Virus record (IMG/VR): IMGVR_UViG_3300030419_004138
Location: 1-32,835 of that record
Reading direction: 5' to 3' (one strand)
DNA length: 32,835 bases
DNA from: a virus
Shown: in pieces, positions 15,198 to 20,946 of the stretch
Layout: every line of letters starts with the position of its first letter
Position numbering within the stretch: position 1 is the stretch's first letter
The notes under the pieces: model-generated
Told to the model about the DNA's origin: nothing
Databases searched by the model: none
The model's input: the letters and a program-made list of their open reading frames with translations, nothing else
Program-made: the position numbers and the translations under genes

Positions 15198-15225
15198 GCT
15201 AAACGGATTGGCGACTGCTAAACGA
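15198..15225 (+). repeat. two GCTAAACG words in direct repeat
   Basis: GCTAAACGGATTGG (15198-15211) and GCTAAACGAATTGG (15217-15230), spaced 19 bases start to start, between the amidoligase terminator and the next promoter. They belong to the same family as those at 10.2 and 11.2 kb. Confidence 0.6.
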
Positions 15226-15279
15226 ATTGGTATTTTTTTTTAAAAAAAAACAAAAAAGTATTAGGAATTCTCATTAAAA

Positions 15280-15305
15280 CTCCGTAGATTGTATAAAATG
15301 ATAAT
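15280..15305 (+). promoter_or_regulatory. rightward promoter of the replication region, with shared 13-mer
   Basis: CTCCGTAGATTGT (15280-15292) is identical to 11383-11395. TAAAAT at 15294-15299, or GATAAT at 15300-15305, can serve as the -10 box. A long A-run and AAGTAT lie upstream. The structured RNA starts immediately after. Confidence 0.45.
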
Positions 15306-15436
15306 TGAGGTGAATAAGGTTATGAACAACAACAATTTAAGGCTGAAAAAGGCAGTCGCAGGTAACCAATCCTGTTTACCCTTTATAATTAGATTGTATG
15401 CTTTCGTGACTACTGGCTGGCTACCTATTCACCTCA
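15306..15436 (+). ncRNA. structured leader RNA, copy A (possible riboswitch)
   Basis: P1 is TGAGGTGAAT (15306-15315) with ATTCACCTCA (15427-15436), then AGGT (15317-15320) with ACCT (15423-15426) after one bulged A. P2 is GGCTG (15341-15345) with CAGTC (15353-15357) and the loop AAAAAGG. A 28-nt core (15358-15385) follows that starts GCAGGTAACC and ends TTTACCCTTTA. In it GGTAA can pair with TTACC, and CCTTT can pair with the AAAGG of the P2 loop to make a pseudoknot. TGGCTGGC (15414-15421) may contact CCAATCC of the core. The ribosome site of the 47-residue gene is 8 bases after P1. It is the best evidence in the window for a regulatory RNA because a second copy keeps the pairing with other bases. 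Confidence 0.65.
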
Positions 15437-15457
15437 TATTTTTAAAAGGAGATTTTA

Positions 15458-15601
15458 ATGAGTTGGAAGGTAGCAAATGCAATTAATAGTCTAATAGGGC
15501 TTTTGTCTAATAGCGATAGACTTGGAAGTTATGAAGTTGGAGAAATTAAAAGAGTAATAGAATTATTAACAAGTTCAGACAAAGAATTGGACAATGTTTA
15601 A
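15458..15601 (+). CDS. 47-residue hypothetical protein
   Basis: Starts MSWKVANAINSLIGLLSNSD behind AAAAGGAG, 6 bases upstream. It is a short, mostly helical, acidic-ended protein. Its TAA overlaps the next ATG as TAATG. It is the first gene controlled by the structured RNA copy A. No family recognised. Confidence 0.6.
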   Translation: MSWKVANAINSLIGLLSNSDRLGSYEVGEIKRVIELLTSSDKELDNV

Positions 15602-15675
15602 TGGAAATTATATTTATGTCAGTATTTGGAGTATGGTTAACATATATAGTTATTAAGGAGAAAATAAAACTATGA
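15601..15675 (+). CDS. 24-residue membrane peptide
   Basis: MEIIFMSVFGVWLTYIVIKE followed by four residues: one hydrophobic helix and a basic end. It overlaps its neighbours on both sides (TAATG upstream, ATGA downstream), which supports translation by coupling. Small one-helix peptides of this kind are common in phages; no function can be assigned. Confidence 0.5.
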   Translation: MEIIFMSVFGVWLTYIVIKEKIKL

Positions 15676-15893
15676 ATGACAAAATAAATAAAATAAAAAA
15701 AGAAATAAAAAATACCATTAAGGACTTAGAAAAAGACTATGGTATGTCTTACGACGATATGTATGATTGCTATTTAAAAAATGACTATCCTTTGGACTAC
15801 CATATAGGAGTTAGTTATGTAGAGGGAATGGAAAGAGCAGTAAAACTATATGAAATTTTTATGAGAATGGAGACAGAAAATGAAACAAGCTAA
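15672..15893 (+). CDS. hypothetical protein, 73 residues
   Basis: A Lys-rich N-terminal helix (KINKIKKEIKNTIKDLEKDY) and a Tyr and Asp rich centre, ending in an acidic helix. AAGGAG lies upstream. The 3' end overlaps the next start by 14 bases. Not recognised. Confidence 0.6.
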   Translation: MNDKINKIKKEIKNTIKDLEKDYGMSYDDMYDCYLKNDYPLDYHIGVSYVEGMERAVKLYEIFMRMETENETS

Positions 15894-16062
15894 AAACTAT
15901 GAACTGAAATATGTAAAGAAAGACTTTGCAAACTTTTTAGACTTTTATTTAAGTCAAACTATGTCGTTAGAACAAATGGACGACTGGGCAAAACGACTAC
16001 AGAAAAAATGGGACTTTAAAAATGAAGGAGATGAGTATGAAGATGAACTTAAAAAAGGATAG
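15880..16062 (+). CDS. hypothetical protein, 60 residues
   Basis: Begins MKQAKNYELKYVKKDFANFL, with GGAG 7 bases ahead inside the preceding gene. It is helical and charged with an acidic end. Its 3' end overlaps the next gene. Not recognised; probably a small early protein. Confidence 0.55.
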   Translation: MKQAKNYELKYVKKDFANFLDFYLSQTMSLEQMDDWAKRLQKKWDFKNEGDEYEDELKKG

Positions 16063-16228
16063 AGAGAAATTAGCAAAAGATATACAAGGCTATATTATGA
16101 CGTTAGTTAAGTTTTTAAGAGAAGACTTGGGTTATGACTTTAAACTAACTCATAATGGAATAGCGTCAACAATTAGAAAATCAGACACATTTGAAGCTCC
16201 GTCTGATGACGGCTGGGAGGAAAAATGA
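16037..16228 (+). CDS. hypothetical protein, 63 residues
   Basis: Four in-frame ATG codons lie at 16022-16045. I chose 16037 because GGAG is 6 bases before it. The protein is MKMNLKKDREKLAKDIQGYI followed by a region with VKFLREDLGYDFKLTHNG and an acidic tail. It overlaps the next gene as ATGA. Not recognised. Confidence 0.55.
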   Translation: MKMNLKKDREKLAKDIQGYIMTLVKFLREDLGYDFKLTHNGIASTIRKSDTFEAPSDDGWEEK

Positions 16229-16512
16229 GTAAAGTAGACAAAACTTGGAGTATAAAACACGAAGGACATTTAAATAAAAATAATATTATATTTAAAGACG
16301 AAAAATATATTGAATTAGTAAAAGAAATTAAAAAAGTAAATGATAAACTAATGGAGAATAGAATGGAAACATCTAAAATTATAAAAGGATTAATGAAATT
16401 AGGAGACATATTAGATAATATTGAAATGGGAGAACAAGAACTTGAATATTATCAAAATGTAATATGGAACGCAGTCAATTTGATAACAATAGAGAAAGAA
16501 ACTATAAAATAA
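16225..16512 (+). CDS. hypothetical helical protein, 95 residues
   Basis: A coiled-coil-like, Lys and Glu rich protein (ELVKEIKKVNDKLMENRMET, then a helical MKLGDILDNIEMGEQ). GGGAGG precedes the ATG, which overlaps the preceding stop. It is the last of a five-gene coupled string. Not recognised. Confidence 0.6.
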   Translation: MSKVDKTWSIKHEGHLNKNNIIFKDEKYIELVKEIKKVNDKLMENRMETSKIIKGLMKLGDILDNIEMGEQELEYYQNVIWNAVNLITIEKETIK

Positions 16513-16528
16513 AGTTTTAAAGTTTTTG

Positions 16529-16558
16529 TTGACAAAGGTATGTATTTGTTGCTAAATT
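16529..16558 (+). promoter_or_regulatory. rightward promoter before the ribbon-helix-helix gene
   Basis: TTGACA (16529-16534), 18 bases, then TAAATT (16553-16558). The predicted transcription start is within a base or two of the ATG at 16564, so the first gene may be made from a leaderless message. Confidence 0.45.
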
Positions 16559-16563
16559 CAGGT

Positions 16564-16746
16564 ATGAAAAACAAATTTCAAACATCTTTTGTTCTCGATA
16601 GAGAATTATGGATAAAGTTTAAAACAAAAACTGCAAGAGAGGGCGTTTCTATGAAAGAAACGCTGAATAGATTGATATTAAATTACGTTAACAACAAGGA
16701 GAGTAAAAATGCCAGCAGTTGGTTTCATCTACCCAAATGGAGATAA
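16564..16746 (+). CDS. ribbon-helix-helix DNA-binding protein
   Basis: A 60-residue protein starting MKNKFQTSFVLDRELWIKFK, then a second helix SMKETLNRLILNYVNN. A beta strand followed by two helices, with the basic Lys and Gln in the strand, is the ribbon-helix-helix plan of Arc, MetJ and CopG, dimers that bind DNA operators. An upstream in-frame ATG at 16540 exists, but it lies inside the promoter spacer. It is likely a small repressor of the replication genes or of its own promoter. The 3' end overlaps the nuclease gene, whose ribosome site lies within it. Confidence 0.65.
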   Translation: MKNKFQTSFVLDRELWIKFKTKTAREGVSMKETLNRLILNYVNNKESKNASSWFHLPKWR

Positions 16747-17590
16747 AGTAAGTTTTGACGACGTTAAGAAAGGTAAAGTAGACGTAGAAAAAATGGGTAT
16801 GACTTTGCCTACGCTTATGGAAATGTCTAAAGAGAGAGACGTAAATAGAAAGCCTTCGACTACTGAATTGCTAATCGGGACGTGCGAGGCTTACTTAAAG
16901 AGAAGAGAAGAGTATTATATAAATCCTCAAGATAGAGCATTCTCATTAGCAGGAACTATGCACCACGCTCGATTAGAACAGCATTCAGACGACAGACATT
17001 TGCTTGAAGAAGAATTAGAAGGTTTTAATATAACGGGAATAGTAGACTTGTATGACAAGGAAACAAAGACGTTGATAGACTATAAGAATACAGGCTCTTA
17101 TAAATGTTCTCAATTATTAGGTATGACTTATAATAAAATACCTTGCCCGTCGGGAGCTAAATATAAATCGTCTGGTAAGTGGGGTAAAAAAGGTAGCCCT
17201 AAAATGGTTAAGGATTGGTATAGAGACGAAGGATTAGCAGACTACGGAGATTGGGGTTGGCAGCTAAACTGGTATAGATATTTATTAGAGAGAAAAGGGC
17301 AAGAGGTAGATAAAATGTATATACAAGTTACCTTGAGAGACGGAGGAATTATCGTTGCGAGAGAAAGAGGACTTGATAGAAATATATACCTTATAGAAAT
17401 ACCAAAATATGACGATGAAGTATTGGAATATAAATTTTTAAGTGCAAGAGATAAATTAGTTAAAGCATTAGAATGCGACAATTTACCTGAAAAATGCACG
17501 ACAGAACAAACTTGGAACGGACGAAAATGTGAGGCTTTTTGTGAAGTCAGACACTTGTGTCCATACAACAATGGGAGTATAAATGGTTAA
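16709..17590 (+). CDS. Cas4/RecB-like PD-(D/E)XK exonuclease with Fe-S cluster
   Basis: 293 residues. The nuclease core has GTMHHARLE (His86), ITGIVDLYD (Asp113), LIDYKN (Asp124-x-Lys126) and a QxxxY helix (Gln185, Tyr189). Cys59 and the C-terminal Cys274, Cys278 and Cys284 (RKCEAFCEVRHLC) are spaced like the four ligands of the Cas4 and AddB iron-sulfur cluster. Such enzymes resect DNA ends to make single strands for annealing. It is followed by an annealing protein and SSB, the expected partners in phage recombination. AGGAG precedes the ATG; its end overlaps the annealing gene. Confidence 0.8.
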   Translation: MPAVGFIYPNGDKVSFDDVKKGKVDVEKMGMTLPTLMEMSKERDVNRKPSTTELLIGTCEAYLKRREEYYINPQDRAFSLAGTMHHARLEQHSDDRHLLEEELEGFNITGIVDLYDKETKTLIDYKNTGSYKCSQLLGMTYNKIPCPSGAKYKSSGKWGKKGSPKMVKDWYRDEGLADYGDWGWQLNWYRYLLERKGQEVDKMYIQVTLRDGGIIVARERGLDRNIYLIEIPKYDDEVLEYKFLSARDKLVKALECDNLPEKCTTEQTWNGRKCEAFCEVRHLCPYNNGSING

Positions 17591-18227
17591 GAAAGAAGAG
17601 CCTATGACAATAGGAGATGCATTGAAGCAATCAAATTTACCAGATTTGAGTGACGGTTTTTACGAAGCTCAGCTTTCTGATAAACACCAATTTGTTTCAG
17701 AGCAATCTACACCTCAAGATGTAGTTAAAAGTAGAAATGGTTTTGACTATGTAGACGAAGGATATATGCGTTGGCGTCTAAACCAACACTATCCAATTTG
17801 GTCTTGGGAGGTAGTTAAGTATGAAACATTAGGAGATAAGGCAATAGTAGTGCACGGACGTCTAAAAATTATGGACGAGGGAATTCCTCGAAGTTTTGAC
17901 TCTGTCGCTGCTCACAGAATAGCTGTATCGAGAAGTGGTGGTGGATATGTCGATTTAGGTAACGACTTAAAAGCTGCAAATTCAGATGCTTTTAAAGTTG
18001 CGGTAAATAGATTGTGTAATGTCGCAGATGATGTATATAGAAAACAATATATTGATAACACTCTTTCGCAAGAACAGTATGATATATTGGTTACTAAAAT
18101 ATCTCAAATGAGCACAGAAGACGCAGATAAAATGGACGCTGCTTTAAAGTCTGGAAAAATAAATAAAGGCAATTACGATAAAGTGTTGTCTAAACTAAAA
18201 GTGACTAAGGAGAACGAAAATGAGTAA
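17583..18227 (+). CDS. single-strand annealing protein, Rad52/Sak-like
   Basis: A 214-residue protein of the size of phage annealing proteins. The core reads YVDEGYMRWRLNQHYPIWSW, then strands VVHGRLKIMDEG, then helical DLKAANSDAFKVAVNRLCNV leading to YRKQY. This is the pattern seen in Rad52/Sak-type proteins, where SDAFKxAxxR follows the strands. It would coat and pair complementary single strands. It sits between the nuclease and the SSB, and its ATG lies inside the nuclease gene. The last 55 residues are charged linker. Erf is an alternative family. Confidence 0.65.
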   Translation: MVKKEEPMTIGDALKQSNLPDLSDGFYEAQLSDKHQFVSEQSTPQDVVKSRNGFDYVDEGYMRWRLNQHYPIWSWEVVKYETLGDKAIVVHGRLKIMDEGIPRSFDSVAAHRIAVSRSGGGYVDLGNDLKAANSDAFKVAVNRLCNVADDVYRKQYIDNTLSQEQYDILVTKISQMSTEDADKMDAALKSGKINKGNYDKVLSKLKVTKENENE

Positions 18228-18780
18228 TGTTAATGAATTACTAAATGACATTGATAGCAACGTAGCTTATTATAATCCTTCAGAAGATACGACTGGAAAT
18301 AAATCGTATAAGATAGAAGAAGGAACATATGAAGCAGTTGTTAGCAAACTTATTATCAAGAAAGATATAGTTGTAAAGAATAGCTATCTTAGTGATATAT
18401 TCGAAGCAACATATTCTATTGATGACGAGAGATATCCTGAATTGAAAGGAAGAGAAGTTAAATCTAAAGGTTATTTTAGATTTAAAGCTCCTGACAAAGA
18501 AAAATATCCAAATCTTGAAGATAATCAAGGTAATAATAAAGGGTATATGATTTTTGTCGAGGCTTGTGGTTATAATATAGATAAAGACGAGCAAGGAAGA
18601 TATCTTCTACCTTACATAATGGAGTCTGATATTGCAGGTAATCCTGTTAATATCAAAGTTGTTCACGACAAGTGGACTGGAAGTGACGGAGAGGAAAGAG
18701 TAACTCCTCTTGCAGTCAATGTTTTCAAATCAAATAGGGAAGTAAGTAAACCTTTGAAAGAAGACGACTTACCTTTTTAA
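18220..18780 (+). CDS. single-stranded DNA-binding protein
   Basis: A 186-residue beta-rich protein (YEAVVSKLIIKKDIVVKN, YFRFKAPDKEKY and so on) that ends LKEDDLPF. This matches the acidic tip DDIPF of bacterial SSB, a hook for partner proteins. The body is an OB-fold candidate but lacks a clear match to bacterial SSB, so it is probably a phage version with the same task. It follows the annealing protein, whose stop it overlaps, and AGGAG is upstream. Helicase at 20.9-22.3 kb carries a very similar tip. Confidence 0.7.
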   Translation: MSNVNELLNDIDSNVAYYNPSEDTTGNKSYKIEEGTYEAVVSKLIIKKDIVVKNSYLSDIFEATYSIDDERYPELKGREVKSKGYFRFKAPDKEKYPNLEDNQGNNKGYMIFVEACGYNIDKDEQGRYLLPYIMESDIAGNPVNIKVVHDKWTGSDGEERVTPLAVNVFKSNREVSKPLKEDDLPF

Positions 18781-18783
18781 AAT

Positions 18784-19017
18784 ATGAGCTATAATATTAC
18801 ATTAGATAAAGAGCAAATAAAGGCTTTAATTGAGATGATAGAAAAGCATAGATGTGAAGGAGAGAATGAATTGTGTTCAAATCTTAGAACGTCTATAAAA
18901 AATCAATATCAGTCTCAATACAGAGAAGAACAAGAAGATGACTCTATGACTGAAGAAGACGTCATTGAAAATTCTAAAGCCGCATTTGGTCCAAATCATT
19001 GTGACAGTTGCGATTAA
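18784..19017 (+). CDS. hypothetical protein with C-terminal CxxC, 77 residues
   Basis: Begins MSYNITLDKEQIKALIEMIE and ends HCDSCD. The middle is acidic and Gln rich. Three bases separate it from the SSB stop and no good ribosome site is seen, so coupling is likely. Its stop codon ends exactly where the P1 helix of RNA copy B begins. Not recognised. Confidence 0.55.
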   Translation: MSYNITLDKEQIKALIEMIEKHRCEGENELCSNLRTSIKNQYQSQYREEQEDDSMTEEDVIENSKAAFGPNHCDSCD

Positions 19018-19150
19018 TTATATTCCCTTCTCACAATACGCTTTAAAAGGAAGCGGGCAGGTAACCAATCCTGTTTACCCTTTAATACGTATAAACAAAT
19101 ACAATTTTTGGTTGGCATTAAAAATTTTATTAATAGAGAAGGGAGTATAA
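19018..19150 (+). ncRNA. structured leader RNA, copy B (possible riboswitch)
   Basis: P1 is 19018-19032 with 19136-19150, 15 bp with one wobble; its core is CCCTTCTC pairing with GAGAAGGG. P2 is CGCTT (19039-19043) with AAGCG (19051-19055) and the loop TAAAAGG. The 28-nt core (19057-19084) is identical to 15358-15385, and TGGTTGGC at 19109-19116 matches TGGCTGGC of copy A. In this copy the P1 right strand contains GGGAG (19141-19145), the only ribosome site of the next gene, so folding should block translation. Confidence 0.65.
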
Positions 19151-19158
19151 AATATATT

Positions 19159-19386
19159 ATGAAAATTTCTAAATGGAATAATATTATGAATTCATTCCAA
19201 GACTTAATGGGTTGGAATAAAGGAATGACAGAAGTAATTGTAACTAAAAGGTTAGCCTTTGGTAAAAAAGGTATAGAAGAAATTTGTGGACGGGAAGAAA
19301 AATATCTCGTCCATATTCTTCGAAAAAGGTATAGGGAGATAAATGATATTGAGAAACAAAAAGAAAATTCTCAATCATCTAACTGA
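19159..19386 (+). CDS. hypothetical basic protein, 75 residues
   Basis: The ATG at 19159 is 13 bases after GGGAG, wider than usual, so the ribosome site may also act through RNA folding. It begins MKISKWNNIMNSFQDLMGWN and is Lys and Arg rich in the second half (LVHILRKRYREINDIEKQ). It overlaps the next gene by 44 bases. Not recognised. Confidence 0.5.
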   Translation: MKISKWNNIMNSFQDLMGWNKGMTEVIVTKRLAFGKKGIEEICGREEKYLVHILRKRYREINDIEKQKENSQSSN

Positions 19387-19624
19387 ACACGGAACAATAT
19401 GTGGAACTGAATCTTTATTAAAATATTTTATAACTCCAAAAGAATTAGATAATATATACGAGAGTTTAAGATGGGAAGAAGGTTTAACAATATATAAATC
19501 AAGAGAAGGAGTAATGGGAATTGACTGGGAGTATGTGTGGATTCACTCTCCTTGTCGCTCAAATCACTTCGAACATAACGAAGAGAAGTGTAATTCAGTG
19601 AGAAATGGAGAATTTTTAAAATAA
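19343..19624 (+). CDS. hypothetical protein, possible winged-helix, 93 residues
   Basis: Residues 9-45 (LNHLTEHGTICGTESLLKYF, then TPKELDNIYESLRWEEGLTI) have the look of a winged helix: helix, short turn, recognition helix, then strands. The C-terminal part has His and Cys (HSPCRSNHFEHNEEKC), which could bind zinc. GGGAG is upstream. Not recognised as a family. Confidence 0.55.
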   Translation: MILRNKKKILNHLTEHGTICGTESLLKYFITPKELDNIYESLRWEEGLTIYKSREGVMGIDWEYVWIHSPCRSNHFEHNEEKCNSVRNGEFLK

Positions 19625-19735
19625 AGAACGAGATAGCCTCTATTTGGACGAAACATATTTTAGTCGATAGTTATATCGGAAAAATAATTAAACACGCTTA
19701 TAGGGGCATTCTCGAGATAAAAATTTTGGAGAAGT
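19625..19735 (+). other. 111-base gap
   Basis: No gene is visible. It includes GAACGAGATAGCCTCTATTT and ends with TTTGGAGAAG, the ribosome site of the following nuclease-like gene. No strong hairpin or terminator was found. Confidence 0.3.
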
Positions 19736-20152
19736 ATGAAAAAAAATGAATTATTAGTATTAAAGCACTTAAATAAGCATTTTAGTGAAGATAAACCTAT
19801 TTTATGCAAAGATGAGTATCACAGGTTTGACGCATACAACAATGATTACATAATTGAAATTAAATATAGGAACAAAGAGTATGAAAATTATATTATTGAG
19901 TTTGATAAGTATGCTTACAATATTATGTATTCAGATTTATTCGATAAAAAATTCTTATATATTGTTGGAACTCCTAACGATATATATGTATTTAATATTA
20001 CCAATCTTGATAAGTCTGGGTATAATTATAAATGGGAAATGAGAGAAATGCCAAAACAGACTGAATTTGATAAAAACTACAATATAAATAAATTAGTAGG
20101 TTATTTAGATTTGTGGGCAGGTAAAAAAATATGTGGACAGAAGGGAGAATAA
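19736..20152 (+). CDS. PD-(D/E)XK endonuclease-like protein
   Basis: A 138-residue protein with the core HRFDAYNNDYIIEIKYRNKE: Asp, then Ile-Glu-Ile-Lys eight to ten residues later, the PD-(D/E)XK signature, with an aromatic-rich strand after it (ENYIIEFDKYAYN) and a hydrophobic KKFLYIVGTPNDIYVF. Small phage nucleases of this type cut or resolve DNA. The substrate is unknown. GGAG lies before ATG at 19736. Its Lys-rich N-terminal helix may contact DNA. Confidence 0.6.
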   Translation: MKKNELLVLKHLNKHFSEDKPILCKDEYHRFDAYNNDYIIEIKYRNKEYENYIIEFDKYAYNIMYSDLFDKKFLYIVGTPNDIYVFNITNLDKSGYNYKWEMREMPKQTEFDKNYNINKLVGYLDLWAGKKICGQKGE

Positions 20153-20163
20153 TCTATTAAATT

Positions 20164-20268
20164 ATGGGAAGAAATAGAAGAAAGTTTGGAAAAGAGAAAT
20201 CCAAATTAAGAAGGAGATTAATTAAGCAATATGGCAAACAAGCAAAAAGCAAAAGGAAACAGATTTGA
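20164..20268 (+). CDS. possible 34-residue Arg/Lys-rich peptide
   Basis: A reading frame beginning MGRNRRKFGKEKSKLRRRLI and ending KSKRKQI, about half basic residues. It overlaps the resolvase gene by 38 bases in another frame, and the nearest GGGAG is 16 bases upstream. A DNA- or RNA-binding peptide is possible, but the support is weak. Confidence 0.25.
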   Translation: MGRNRRKFGKEKSKLRRRLIKQYGKQAKSKRKQI

Positions 20269-20572
20269 GAAAGAATGTGTTGAAGTAGCAGAGCAGCACG
20301 GATTTAGCTCAAAGAGAGCTTGGGGTAGCGACGGAAGAAGTCTTGGAATGTCTCCTGAAGTTGATATTATTATAGAATATTTACTAAGCGAAGATATGTC
20401 AAGAACAATGAAAGTGCAGTGCAAGGTTAGAAAAAACATTGCACAATACTTGCTGCCACCAGACGATTGTGATATTACATTACTAAAAGAAGATAGAGGA
20501 GAGATATACGCTACAATAAGGTATAAAGATTTGTTGGAGTTAATCCAACTTACATTTCAATTAAATCAGTAA
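20231..20572 (+). CDS. Holliday-junction resolvase-like PD-(D/E)XK nuclease
   Basis: A 113-residue protein: KGNRFEKECVEVAEQHGF at the N-terminus (catalytic Glu), AWGSDGRS, then PEVDIIIEY (Asp) and MKVQCKVRKNI (Q-x-K), the order of the Hjc-like resolvase fold. Such enzymes cut four-way junctions during recombination or clear branches before packaging. AAGGAG lies upstream, at a long spacing of about 13 bases. It lies beside other recombination genes, which fits. Family-level certainty is moderate. Confidence 0.7.
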   Translation: MANKQKAKGNRFEKECVEVAEQHGFSSKRAWGSDGRSLGMSPEVDIIIEYLLSEDMSRTMKVQCKVRKNIAQYLLPPDDCDITLLKEDRGEIYATIRYKDLLELIQLTFQLNQ

Positions 20573-20586
20573 CATAGGGAGTTATT

Positions 20587-20946
20587 TTGAGAGTTAATTA
20601 CGATTACAAGTCTAAAGAAGACTGGGAGATAGAAAAATCATATTTTATGTCTTTGTATTACTATTTTGATGACGAAGAATGGTTTGACAAAGAAGCAATA
20701 GATAAATATGTGCATAGTAAACAAAATCCATACTATAACGCACAATTAAAAAATAAAAATAAAAATAGAATATCTACTACAAGGATTCCTACAAGGTGTC
20801 CCGAATGTAGAAGAGCTTGGGCAATAGAGATAGGAGTAAGAAATAAATTTCAACCAAATTTCTTAGACCCAGAAGTTTATAATAACATTCCTTTAGTAAA
20901 GGGAATATGTCACGAATGTAAGGAGAATGATAATGGGACAACTTGA
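20587..20946 (+). CDS. zinc-ribbon protein with TTG start
   Basis: A 119-residue protein that starts at TTG (20587-20589), with GGGAG 5 bases upstream. Residues 1-60 are acidic and aromatic (YFMSLYYYFDDEEWFDKEA). The second half has CPEC and CHEC, about 37 residues apart, as a zinc ribbon. It overlaps the helicase start by 14 bases and is coupled with it. A primase or helicase accessory role is possible because of the position; nothing else supports it. Confidence 0.6.
   Translation: MRVNYDYKSKEDWEIEKSYFMSLYYYFDDEEWFDKEAIDKYVHSKQNPYYNAQLKNKNKNRISTTRIPTRCPECRRAWAIEIGVRNKFQPNFLDPEVYNNIPLVKGICHECKENDNGTT

Noticed and set aside
15306-15436. Match of copy A to known riboswitches or self-cleaving ribozymes
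   Set aside because: I compared it by memory with SAM-II, preQ1-I, glutamine, THF, pistol, hammerhead and HDV patterns and saw no fit. A covariance-model search is needed.
15289-15486. A 65-codon rightward frame across the structured RNA copy A
   Set aside because: It has no ribosome site, runs through both strands of the P1 helix and the conserved core, and overlaps the better-supported 47-residue gene.
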